Positions 1-7,384 of a stretch of DNA of 14,995 nt are shown here, piece by piece. Every line of letters begins with the position of its first letter. Position 1 is the stretch's first letter. The stretch covers positions 1 to 14,995 of the forward strand of contig CAAGLF010000066.1 of NCBI GenBank assembly GCA_900770705.1. The letters run 5' to 3'. The notes beneath the pieces were generated by a model. The model was not told where the DNA came from. It ran no database searches and saw only the letters and a list, made by a program, of their open reading frames with translations. The position numbers and the translations under genes were made by a program. The DNA comes from Bacteroidaceae bacterium (GTDB lineage Bacteria; Bacteroidota; Bacteroidia; Bacteroidales; Bacteroidaceae).

Positions 1-593
1 GCGGACGTGAGGCCTGGTTGGTGGCCACTCCTGAACTCTTGCTGCAGACGGACGGCCCGGAATTTTCCACTATGGCCCTGGCCGGAACGATGACCTGGGA
101 AGAACACATTTCCGGAAAGCCATGGAGCGAAAAGAACAGGGCGGAACAGGCGCTTGTGGCGCAGACACTGCAACAAAGCCTGCTGCCACTGACGCAAACC
201 CTGGACATAGCCCTCCTTCACACGGAGCAAGCGGCCACATTGGCCCACCTCTGTACCCGTTTCAAGGGGATACGCCGCCCCGACGTGTCCGTAAGCCGAC
301 TTATCGAGGCACTGCATCCCACTCCCGCCGTGGCTGGCCTGCCTTTGCCGGCAGCACTTGCCACCATCGCGGCGGCCGAAGATTTTTCCCGCAGCTACTA
401 CGCCGGTTTCTCCGGCTTATGGAATGCCGGCAAGGCCTGTCGGCTTTTCGTCAGCCTCCGCTGTATGCAGTGGCAGGCCGACGGCAACGCCTATCTATAC
501 GCCGGAGGCGGTTTGCTGCCCGAAAGTATGCCCGAAGCCGAATGGACGGAAACGTCCCGCAAACTTCGTACCATCCTCGACCTGCTGCAGTAA
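1..593 (+). CDS. menF: Isochorismate synthase MenF, C-terminal part (5' end outside window)
   Basis: This is the C-terminal ~196 residues of a chorismate-binding enzyme, read from position 3 to the TAA at 591-593. The segment shows the family's late motifs in order: ATPELLL near the start, TMALAGT, WSEKNRAEQALV, ALHPTPAVAGLP, FSRSYYAGFSG, LFVSLRCMQW and YLYAGGGLLPES followed by EAEW. These form the Mg2+- and chorismate-binding half of the fold. The family also includes anthranilate, aminodeoxychorismate and salicylate synthases. The assignment to isochorismate synthase (chorismate to isochorismate, cytoplasmic, first committed step of menaquinone synthesis) rests on menD following 32 bp downstream and on menB and menCE after it. 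The gene enters from the left edge already in frame, so its start and N-terminal half cannot be judged. No frameshift is visible in the part present. Confidence 0.9.
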   Translation, partial: GREAWLVATPELLLQTDGPEFSTMALAGTMTWEEHISGKPWSEKNRAEQALVAQTLQQSLLPLTQTLDIALLHTEQAATLAHLCTRFKGIRRPDVSVSRLIEALHPTPAVAGLPLPAALATIAAAEDFSRSYYAGFSGLWNAGKACRLFVSLRCMQWQADGNAYLYAGGGLLPESMPEAEWTETSRKLRTILDLLQ

Positions 594-625
594 TGCTGCC
601 AGGGACAAAAAACCGACTATCTCCT

Positions 626-2260
626 ATGTTTTGCAACAAACGTAACGTAAACTTGCTCGTAGCGGCTTTGGCGCAGTCCGAAGTGCGCGACGTAGTCGTT
701 TGTCCCGGCTCGAGAAACGCCGTCATTCTGCACGATTTGTTTGTTTGCAACGCCCCGAAATTCCGCCTGTACCCCGTCACCGACGAGCGGAGTGCGGCCT
801 TTGTGGCCATTGGTGTGTACCTGGCGGTACGTAAGCCCGTGGCCGTCTGTCTCACATCGGGCAGTGCCTTGCTCAACGCGCTGCCCGGCGTGGCCGAAGC
901 CGCTTTCCGCCAAATTCCGCTGCTTATCATTTCCGCAGACAGGCCGCCCGAACGCATCGGGTGCCTCGACGGACAGACGTTGCCGCAGGCAGGAGCGCTG
1001 GAGCCCTATGCTACGTCGACGCAGATCCCCGAAACGGCCGACGAAAGCGGCGACAGACATTGCCTGGCCGCCCTGCGCGAAGCCTTCGGCCGACTCTACC
1101 GAAACGGTGGCGCGCCCTCGCACGTCAATGTCCCCCTCACGGAGCCGCTCTTCGCCTTTACAACCCCCTCGCTCCCTTGTATTCCGGCGTTTCGGGCAGA
1201 CAGGCCGACGGAGCAGCCCGCCATTCCTCCCGAAGTCGTCCGCCTGATCCGCGAAGCCCGTCTGCCGGCCATCGTGGTGGGACATAGTGACGACGAGAGC
1301 CTCGAATCGTTGCGCAGGGCCGAAGCTACGCACCGCTTGCTCCTGCTTTCGGATATCTGCAGCGGCGGTGCGCGGTCGTCCCGCTGTATGTGTTACGACT
1401 TGCATCCCTCTCCGGAGAAACTGCCGCACCCGGACGTCGTGTTACACGCAGGCGGCGCCTTCGTAGGAAAGCAGTTGAAACTCCTGCTGCGTGCTACACC
1501 GCATCTTCGCGTGGTCAGAATTGACCCTACGGCCGACTTGCCCGACACTTTCGACCACCTAATGCTGAAAGTCAAGGCTGAACCCGCCGCTTTCATCGCG
1601 CAAATTTTGCCTCTTCTGCCCGAAAATCCGCAAGTGGCGGCTGCTACTCTCCGCCTTGAGGCCGAAGAGGCACGTATGTGCCAGACTGTCGGAAATGCTG
1701 CCGAGGCCGCCCATCCTATGCGCCCGCTACTGCGCACGGTGGCCGAGGAAGTCGAGCGTATCGGGGCGGAGCGTTTCAGTATCTTCGTCGCCAATAGCAG
1801 TGTCGTGCGCGAAGTGGCTGCTACGGCGGCCTTCCACCGAATGGTTGCCCCGCTATTCTGCAATCGTGGCACGAATGGTATCGAAGGCAGCGTCTCAGTG
1901 GCTGCCGGCTACGCCTTAGCTTCGACGAAGACAGCGCTGCTGCTCACGGGCGACCTGAGTTTCTTCTATGACGCTGCGGGACTTTGGAACAGGAAGCTCG
2001 GCGGCAATCTTCGTATCGTGATATTCAACGATGGCGGCGGCGGAATTTTCCATCGCTTGCCGGGACTTTCGGAAAGTCCCGCCGTAGACGAAATTATCTG
2101 CGGCCGCAACGACGCAACGGCTGAGGGAATTGCTCGCAGCTATGGTTGCCGTTACCTGCAGACCGCTCCCGGCGCTTCCTTCAAAGCCGCCGTGCAGTGG
2201 TTGCTTGCAGAAAATGCCGACTGCCCCGCGGTATTGGAAGTCGACTTGCGGGCCCGCTGA
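626..2260 (+). CDS. menD: SEPHCHC synthase MenD (TPP-dependent)
   Basis: The product (544 aa, usual length about 550) joins isochorismate and 2-oxoglutarate with loss of CO2 to give SEPHCHC, the second menaquinone step. The N-terminal PYR domain has VVCPGSRNA (residues 24-32), the catalytic glutamate in TDERSAAF (E54) and CLTSGSALLNALPGVAEA, then SADRPPE. The C-terminal PP domain has NRGTNGIEGSVS (from 413), the TPP/Mg2+ motif starting GDLSF (442-446) and ending at N468 in FNDGGGGIFHRLPG. I chose ATG 626 because MFCNKRNVNLLVAAL aligns with the start of Bacteroides MenD as I remember it. An in-frame ATG at 593, overlapping the menF stop as TAATG, would add 11 residues and couple translation, so it cannot be excluded. 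Neither start has a Shine-Dalgarno sequence. The stop is at 2258-2260, and 114 bp separate it from menB. Confidence 0.95.
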   Translation: MFCNKRNVNLLVAALAQSEVRDVVVCPGSRNAVILHDLFVCNAPKFRLYPVTDERSAAFVAIGVYLAVRKPVAVCLTSGSALLNALPGVAEAAFRQIPLLIISADRPPERIGCLDGQTLPQAGALEPYATSTQIPETADESGDRHCLAALREAFGRLYRNGGAPSHVNVPLTEPLFAFTTPSLPCIPAFRADRPTEQPAIPPEVVRLIREARLPAIVVGHSDDESLESLRRAEATHRLLLLSDICSGGARSSRCMCYDLHPSPEKLPHPDVVLHAGGAFVGKQLKLLLRATPHLRVVRIDPTADLPDTFDHLMLKVKAEPAAFIAQILPLLPENPQVAAATLRLEAEEARMCQTVGNAAEAAHPMRPLLRTVAEEVERIGAERFSIFVANSSVVREVAATAAFHRMVAPLFCNRGTNGIEGSVSVAAGYALASTKTALLLTGDLSFFYDAAGLWNRKLGGNLRIVIFNDGGGGIFHRLPGLSESPAVDEIICGRNDATAEGIARSYGCRYLQTAPGASFKAAVQWLLAENADCPAVLEVDLRAR

Positions 2261-2374
2261 CTCTTTCCGTGCAGTCGATACTGCCTGTCGCCGTTTTTTA
2301 TGCCATTTCAGCACCAGCGCTTCCTCCGGCGGCGCACCAAACATACGTTGTCTCCCACTTTCTGAAAACAACTA

Positions 2375-3205
2375 ATGACAGATATAATTATGAGAACCTG
2401 GAAAACCATTCAAACGTACCAAGACATTCTCTTCGAGGCGTACAACGGTATCGCACGTATCACGATAAACCGTCCTCGCTACCGCAATGCTTTCACGCCC
2501 CGCACCGTTTCGGAGATCTCCGACGCCCTGCGATATTGTCGCGAAGCCCAAGAGATAGGCGTAGTCGTACTTACGGGCGCCGGCGACAAAGCTTTCTGCT
2601 CCGGCGGCGATATGAATGTGAAGGGACGCGGCGGCTATGTAGGCGGCGACGGCGTGCCGCGGCTCAATGTGCTCGATGTACAGAAGCAAATCCGCAGTCT
2701 GCCTAAACCTGTCGTCGCTGCGGTCAACGGCTACGCCATTGGAGGCGGCCACGTGCTTCATTTGGTGTGCGATCTCACCATTGCCTCGTCGAATGCCCGC
2801 TTCGGGCAGACGGGACCTAAGGTGGGCTCGTTCGACGCGGGCTTCGGCGCTTCCTACCTTGCCCGCATCGTGGGACAGAAGAAGGCCAGAGAAATCTGGT
2901 TCTTGTGCAGACAATACACTGCCGCCGAGGCAGAAGCGATGGGAATGGTGAACAAAGTGGTTCCCTTCGAGGAACTCGAGGATACCTACGTGGAATGGGC
3001 CGAAACTATGATGGAACGTTCGCCGCTCGCCCTGAGAATGATAAAGGCGGGGCTCAACGCCGAACTTGACGGGCAGGCCGGCATTCAGGAGTTGGCCGGA
3101 GATGCCACTATGTTATATTATATGCTTGACGAAGCACAAGAAGGGGGACGTGCTTTCCTCGAAAAGCGGAAGCCTGACTTCAAGAAATTTCCCAAACTGC
3201 CGTAA
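2375..3205 (+). CDS. menB: 1,4-dihydroxy-2-naphthoyl-CoA synthase MenB
   Basis: A crotonase-fold enzyme of 276 aa that closes the second ring of the naphthoquinone by Dieckmann-type cyclisation of OSB-CoA to DHNA-CoA. ARITINRPRYRNAF and the oxyanion-hole regions AFCSGGD (73-79) and NGYAIGGGH (118-126) are present. So are GQTGPKVGSFDAGFG (from 144) and the family-specific stretch QKKAREIWFLCRQY. Q145, G147 and W175 sit where E. coli MenB has Gln154, Gly156 and Trp184, the bicarbonate-binding residues of type I enzymes, at a constant offset of 9. A bicarbonate-dependent enzyme is therefore expected. The start is ATG 2375; ATG 2390 (MRTWKTI) is an equally plausible start five codons later. The gene lies 114 bp after menD and 3 bp before menCE. 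Confidence 0.97.
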   Translation: MTDIIMRTWKTIQTYQDILFEAYNGIARITINRPRYRNAFTPRTVSEISDALRYCREAQEIGVVVLTGAGDKAFCSGGDMNVKGRGGYVGGDGVPRLNVLDVQKQIRSLPKPVVAAVNGYAIGGGHVLHLVCDLTIASSNARFGQTGPKVGSFDAGFGASYLARIVGQKKAREIWFLCRQYTAAEAEAMGMVNKVVPFEELEDTYVEWAETMMERSPLALRMIKAGLNAELDGQAGIQELAGDATMLYYMLDEAQEGGRAFLEKRKPDFKKFPKLP

Positions 3206-3208
3206 CCG

Positions 3209-5257
3209 ATGAAACTGACTGTCGAACCGCGCACGCTTATCTTCAAGCAACCCGCCGGTACCTCGCGCGGCGTGTACACCGAACGCCGCCTCTGGTACGT
3301 CCACGTCCGCTCCCGGCACGACTCCCGCTTGCGTGGCATTGGCGAATGCGCCCCTTTGCCCGACTTGTCGTGCGACTGGAGCGACTCCCTGCCCCAAACG
3401 TTGGCCGAAGCCTGCCGTAGTGTGGAGCAGCTGGGTTGTATCGACTACGAACGTTGGCGGAATTATCCCTCCGTGCTGTTCGCGCTCGAAACGGCACTGC
3501 TCTCCTTCCGTGCTTCGCAGCGGGGCGACTGCCTGCGGCTGTTCGACAACGATTTTACGCGGGGAAAGGCCGGTCTGCAGACCAACGGGCTCGTCTGGAT
3601 GGGTACGAAAGAGGAAATGGCGGCTCGGATGGAGGAAAAACTGCGCGCCGGCTACCGCTGTGTGAAGCTGAAAATCGGTGCGATAGGCTGGGACGAAGAA
3701 CTCTCGCTGCTCCAGAGCCTCCGCCGGCGCTTCCCGAAGGAAGTAGTGGAGCTGCGCGTAGACGCCAACGGGGGATTCTCCGTCGCCGAGGCCCCGGAGC
3801 GCCTCGAACAGCTGGCTCGGCTCGACGTACATAGCATAGAGCAACCCATCCGGCAGGGACAGTGGGACGAGATGGCCCGCCTGTGCCGCCTTTCGCCCTT
3901 GCCCATCGCCTTAGACGAGGAGTTGATCGGCGTGAACTGCCGTGAGGAAAAACTGCAGTTGCTCGACACCATCCGGCCGGCCTACATTATTCTCAAACCG
4001 TCGCTCCACGGCGGACTGCGTGGTGCGGAAGAATGGATGGAAGCGGCGCGGGAACGCGGAATTGCCTACTGGGTGACTTCGGCCTTGGAGAGCAATGTCG
4101 GGCTGAACGCGATAGCGCAGTGGGCGGCCGAGCAAGGCTGTACGGACAGGCCGCAAGGTCTGGGTACAGGCCAGCTGTTCGTGGAGAACTTCCCGGAAAC
4201 GCGCCTTTCCCTGGAGGGTGATATGCTTTGGGCGGAGAACGGGAAGACCCGTGCCTTCTTACGCGAACTCGACGCTTTCAGCAGCGAATGGCAGGCCCCC
4301 GAACGCACGATGACCGTGCACACCAGCGGCTCTACGGGGCAACCCAAGGCCATTACCGTGGAGAAAAGCCGGATGGAAGCCTCTGCACGGATGACGCTGC
4401 GCCAGCTGCAACTTCCGCCCGGCTCGACAGCACTGCTTTGCCTGCCGCTCAGTTACATTGCCGGCCGTATGATGGCTGTCCGCGCCCTGACAGGCGGGCT
4501 TCACCTGGTGGCGGTGGCGCCTTCCTCCCACCCATTTGCCACGCTCAACGTCCCTGTGGATTTTGCGGCCCTGACCCCTATGCAAGTGGCCGAGACACTG
4601 AAAGTTCCGGCCGAGCGCCGGCGGATGGAGGCCGTCGGACAACTCATTATCGGCGGCGGCGCCATCCCGCCGGCCGTGGAAGCCGAGCTTCGAACGTTCC
4701 CCCACGCTGTGTGGAGCACGTACGGAATGACGGAGACGCTCTCGCACGTGGCGCTCAGGCGGGTAAACGTGCCTGAGGGCGCTGCCCGCGGCTACGTGCC
4801 CCTCGAAGGTGTACGTATCTCCCTGAATGCCGAGGGTTGCCTGGTGGTAGACGCGCCAAATGTGGCCGAAGCGCCGCTTACGACGAACGATTTGGCACGT
4901 ATCGAGCCCGACGGCAGTTTTTTCCTGTTGGGACGGCGCGACAACACCGTGTGCAGCGGCGGCCTGAAGCTGCAAGTCGAACCGATGGAGGAGTTGCTGC
5001 GTCCGCTCGTGGGCGAAATGGCGCTGACCGCCGTGCCCGACGACGTTTTCGGCGAGGCACTGACGCTGCTCTATTCGGAATGTCGCTCCGAGGCTGATGT
5101 GGAGGCCCTTTGCAGGCAGATGCTGCCGCCTACCCATGTGCCCAAACATTTTTTCCGCGTCGGCAGTCTGCCGCAGACCACGAGCGGGAAACCGGCCAGG
5201 GCTGCCATAAAATCCTTGGCTGTACAACTCTGCCAAAAGCAGGCTTATGAAGAATAA
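3209..5257 (+). CDS. menCE: MenC-MenE fusion: o-succinylbenzoate synthase / OSB-CoA ligase
   Basis: One uninterrupted 682-codon frame carries two enzymes that are usually separate. Residues 1 to about 340 are an enolase-superfamily OSB synthase: the KxK pair K153/K155 (VKLKIG), metal ligands D185 (RVDANGGFS), E211 (IEQPI) and D236 (ALDEE), and the second catalytic lysine K263 (ILKPSLHGG). Residues from about 366 to 682 are a short AMP-forming acyl-CoA ligase: phosphate loop TVHTSGSTGQPK (369-380), YGMTET (505-510), TTNDLARI with D561, GRRDN (575-579) and the C-terminal catalytic lysine K661 (TTSGKPA). A linker of about 25 residues (WAENGKTRAFL...SEWQAP) joins them. The ligase half lacks the long N-terminal region of standard MenE, as do Bacteroides MenE proteins I recall. 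The gene starts 3 bp after menB, and its last 11 bp overlap the next gene. The two consecutive steps it encodes make OSB and then OSB-CoA, which MenB uses. Confidence 0.93.
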   Translation: MKLTVEPRTLIFKQPAGTSRGVYTERRLWYVHVRSRHDSRLRGIGECAPLPDLSCDWSDSLPQTLAEACRSVEQLGCIDYERWRNYPSVLFALETALLSFRASQRGDCLRLFDNDFTRGKAGLQTNGLVWMGTKEEMAARMEEKLRAGYRCVKLKIGAIGWDEELSLLQSLRRRFPKEVVELRVDANGGFSVAEAPERLEQLARLDVHSIEQPIRQGQWDEMARLCRLSPLPIALDEELIGVNCREEKLQLLDTIRPAYIILKPSLHGGLRGAEEWMEAARERGIAYWVTSALESNVGLNAIAQWAAEQGCTDRPQGLGTGQLFVENFPETRLSLEGDMLWAENGKTRAFLRELDAFSSEWQAPERTMTVHTSGSTGQPKAITVEKSRMEASARMTLRQLQLPPGSTALLCLPLSYIAGRMMAVRALTGGLHLVAVAPSSHPFATLNVPVDFAALTPMQVAETLKVPAERRRMEAVGQLIIGGGAIPPAVEAELRTFPHAVWSTYGMTETLSHVALRRVNVPEGAARGYVPLEGVRISLNAEGCLVVDAPNVAEAPLTTNDLARIEPDGSFFLLGRRDNTVCSGGLKLQVEPMEELLRPLVGEMALTAVPDDVFGEALTLLYSECRSEADVEALCRQMLPPTHVPKHFFRVGSLPQTTSGKPARAAIKSLAVQLCQKQAYEE

Positions 5258-5918
5258 GGAAAAGCGTGGCTTGCTCTACAGCCGTGGCGAAGAGCAGCTC
5301 AACACGTGGACACACGCCCTCGGCATAGCCCTGGCCGTCGGCGTAGGTGTATGGTTTCTCATCCGCTGCGGGCAACTCGACGAAAAAGGTTGGGCCACAC
5401 TCTCCGTATGGCTCTATCTCTTCGGAATGGGCAGCAGCTACATCGCCTCGACCCTCTATCACGCGCTCCGCCATCGCAATCCGTGGAAGCGCCGGCTGCG
5501 TCACTGGGACCACGCGGCCATCTACTGGCACATAGCGGGCAGCTACTCGCCCATTACGCTGATGGCGTTGCGCGAGGTGGGGCTGTGGGGCTGGGGACTC
5601 TTCGTCTTCGTGTGGCTTTGCGCCGTGGGCGGCACGATTGCCAGCTTCCGGCGTCTTTCGGAGCACAGCCATCTTGAGACGGTGTGCTTTGTCGTGATGG
5701 GGCTGTCGGTATTAGTGGCCTTCAAGCCGTTGCTTGACTATGCGCCAGGCGTGAGCGTGGCCTGGATTGTGGCCGAAGGCGTGGCTTACATCACGGGAGC
5801 CGCCTTTTACTCCGTGCGCCGCGTGCGTTATATGCACTCCGTATTCCATTTCTTTGTACTGCTCGGCTCTGTCTGCCACATCATTGCCGTCTGGGAGATA
5901 CTGTGCGCTATGTCGTAA
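5247..5918 (+). CDS. PAQR / hemolysin III family integral membrane protein
   Basis: The protein (223 aa) is highly hydrophobic with about seven predicted membrane segments and belongs to the hemolysin III / YqfA branch of the PAQR superfamily. The family signature is clear: GEEQLNTWTHALG (14-26), S68 and H72 in STLYH, HWDHAAIYWHIAGSYSPIT (86-104) and the last-helix HxxxH motif H197-S-V-F-H201 inside MHSVFHFFVLLGSVCH. In eukaryotic PAQR receptors H72, H197 and H201 correspond to the Zn2+ ligands, and some relatives have ceramidase-type hydrolase activity. The bacterial role is not settled, and the name hemolysin is historical. The ATG lies inside the last codons of menCE, giving an 11-bp overlap and suggesting translational coupling to the men operon. 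Its link to menaquinone is therefore only positional. A 30-bp-arm hairpin follows 73 bp after the stop. Confidence 0.9.
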   Translation: MKNKEKRGLLYSRGEEQLNTWTHALGIALAVGVGVWFLIRCGQLDEKGWATLSVWLYLFGMGSSYIASTLYHALRHRNPWKRRLRHWDHAAIYWHIAGSYSPITLMALREVGLWGWGLFVFVWLCAVGGTIASFRRLSEHSHLETVCFVVMGLSVLVAFKPLLDYAPGVSVAWIVAEGVAYITGAAFYSVRRVRYMHSVFHFFVLLGSVCHIIAVWEILCAMS

Positions 5919-5991
5919 GGGCGGAACGAGGGTGGCTGGCCGCCGTGCAAATACCTGCCGGGGTACCCGGAAAAAAATACAACGGCTGTAC

Positions 5992-6060
5992 GCGAAACTT
6001 CTGCGGCGAAAGAAAAAACTATCTCCGAGGTAGTTTTTTCTTTCGCCGCAGAAGTTTCGC
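5992..6060. terminator. Perfect inverted repeat between convergent genes; copy A of the palindromic repeat family
   Basis: Two perfectly complementary 30-nt arms (5992-6021 and 6031-6060) flank TCTCCGAGG. The last stem pairs can extend into that loop (a G-U pair, then C-G and T-A), leaving three unpaired bases. The arms contain A-rich and T-rich runs, so on either strand the transcript forms a long stem with U-rich tracts. It lies 73 bp after the PAQR stop and 16 bp before the end of the opposite-strand glycosyltransferase gene, the expected place for a bidirectional terminator. The same modules recur at 7877-7960, 10717-10800, 12439-12504 and 14973-14995, so it is also the best-preserved member of a repeat family. 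The hairpin is seen directly; the terminator role is inferred. Confidence 0.85.
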
Positions 6061-6076
6061 CTTTCTACGTGTCCTG

Positions 6077-7330
6077 TCACATTCTTCGCCGATAGAGCCT
6101 GCGGTGCAGGCGGTGGCGGAAGGCGAAAAGCAGCTCTCGGGCCGGCTGACACAGGCCGTAGTACCAGATGATGAGCCCGAAGCGGCGCTCGCGCAGGCAG
6201 TCCGTCGAACGGCACAAGTACATTACGGGCACCAGTGCCGCCACGAGCAGCAGTATTCCCCATATCGACGAGGCGGCTACGGCGGCCTGCATTCCCTCGG
6301 CGTCAGTCAGCGGCCGAAGCAGGGCTTCCGCAACGTCCGGAGCGCTCCAGGGAAGCGGCGTCGTGGCATACAGCGAGAGCCAGAGGGCAATAGTGGCCGC
6401 TGCCGAGGCCAGGAAGCCAACGAGCGTGCAGATCATTCCCCATCCCGCCACGCAATGACTGCCCAGCAGGCGTCTGCCGTCGCGGGATAGGTGGCAAGCC
6501 ACTTCCACATCGGCCGTACGTCGGGCTGCCAGCACCTCACGCGATGGCAGAGGGCAACTCACGGCAGCTTCGGGCGACATCAGTGCCACGGTGTGTCCCG
6601 GCGCGGCCAGTTGGTCGACGAGCAGGTCGACGGCTCCCACGGTAATGTAGGTGGTGTCGGCAAAACCGCGGCCTTCCACGAAAGTCTGCTTACGTAGCGC
6701 CAGGTTGAATTCATCGCCGCCCACGGCCCGTCCGCGCCGTACGGCCCGCAGATAGAACAGGTGGCGCTGCAGGCGTTCGAAGATGGCCCTGCGGGCCACA
6801 GCGGAGCCATCGTCCACAAAGTTGGCGTACCCGAGCACAAAGTCGCAGCCCGGCCGGAATGCCTGGCTCAGCGTCTGTATCCACTTGGGGCTCACGGGGG
6901 CACACTCCGGCCGCGTCAGCACCACCCAGGGGCTTCGTGCGGCGCGGATGCCCAGCGTAATGGCCAGTTTCTCGCGGTCTACGTAGCGCGCCGTGGGCGG
7001 TAGTCCGGTGTGGCGCAGGTTGGCGTACTGACTTTCGAGGCGATGGAGCAGGTCGATGGTGTCGTCCTCAGAATTGTCGTCGACAACGATTACGTCGAGT
7101 CGGCCGTCGAATTCCTGCCGGAGGATTTCGGGCAGATTGGCTGCCAGTTTGTCGCAGGCGTTGCACGTGGGAATGACCACGGTGACGTGGCCGCTTTCCC
7201 CGGCGGGCATATCAGCTTCGCCGGCCGGCGCTTCGGCAAAGCGGGCTGCCAGCGGGAAGTGACGCCAGCGGTACAGGTAGAGCAGCGCCAGTCCGAACAA
7301 CGTGAGGCAGAAAGGGAGAAAGAGATACAT
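6077..7330 (-). CDS. Membrane-anchored GT2-family glycosyltransferase with divergent metal-binding motifs
   Basis: The protein (417 aa) has an N-terminal membrane anchor (residues 3-20), a GT-A fold domain and two C-terminal membrane segments (about 294-322 and 354-372). The GT2 nucleotide-sugar core is visible as VTVVIPTCNACDKL (49-62) and LDVIVVDDNSEDDTIDLL (78-95), followed by DFVLGYANFVDDGS and GGDEFNLALRKQTFVEGRGF (204-223). Where related Bacteroidetes enzymes typically read TDADC (the DxD position) this one has TRPEC (139-143). Where they have a GDDDLF-like acidic cluster it has GAVDLLVD. Activity is therefore uncertain. The sugar and acceptor are unknown. ATG 7330 is chosen because the anchor starts there; ATG 7381 would add 17 polar residues. 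It lies 54 bp after the TrmH-type gene on the same strand and is probably cotranscribed with it. Confidence 0.8.
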   Translation of the reverse strand: MYLFLPFCLTLFGLALLYLYRWRHFPLAARFAEAPAGEADMPAGESGHVTVVIPTCNACDKLAANLPEILRQEFDGRLDVIVVDDNSEDDTIDLLHRLESQYANLRHTGLPPTARYVDREKLAITLGIRAARSPWVVLTRPECAPVSPKWIQTLSQAFRPGCDFVLGYANFVDDGSAVARRAIFERLQRHLFYLRAVRRGRAVGGDEFNLALRKQTFVEGRGFADTTYITVGAVDLLVDQLAAPGHTVALMSPEAAVSCPLPSREVLAARRTADVEVACHLSRDGRRLLGSHCVAGWGMICTLVGFLASAAATIALWLSLYATTPLPWSAPDVAEALLRPLTDAEGMQAAVAASSIWGILLLVAALVPVMYLCRSTDCLRERRFGLIIWYYGLCQPARELLFAFRHRLHRRLYRRRM

Positions 7331-7384
7331 CGTGCGTTGATAAGTGGAGAAAAAAGGGCAGTCGCGCCAACTGCCACACATATA

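Noticed and set aside
2261..2374. Possible terminator or promoter between menD and menB: stem GCAGT/ACTGC (2271-2284) and T6 at 2294-2299; TACGTTGT near 2344
   Set aside because: The stem is only 5 bp and is separated from the T run by 9 nt, and TACGTTGT is a poor match to TAnnTTTG. Nothing convincing separates menB from the operon.
4259..5236. A 325-codon minus-strand frame opposite menCE, and similar frames opposite menD (617-1429) and ccsBA (13134-13991)
   Set aside because: They lie wholly over strongly supported genes, show no domains or membrane pattern of their own, and are GC-driven shadows.
5958..5977. CCGGG-GTA-CCCGG mini hairpin followed by A7
   Set aside because: The homopolymer is A on the plus strand and lies on the wrong side for a minus-strand terminator. 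The large hairpin at 5992 is the better terminator candidate.
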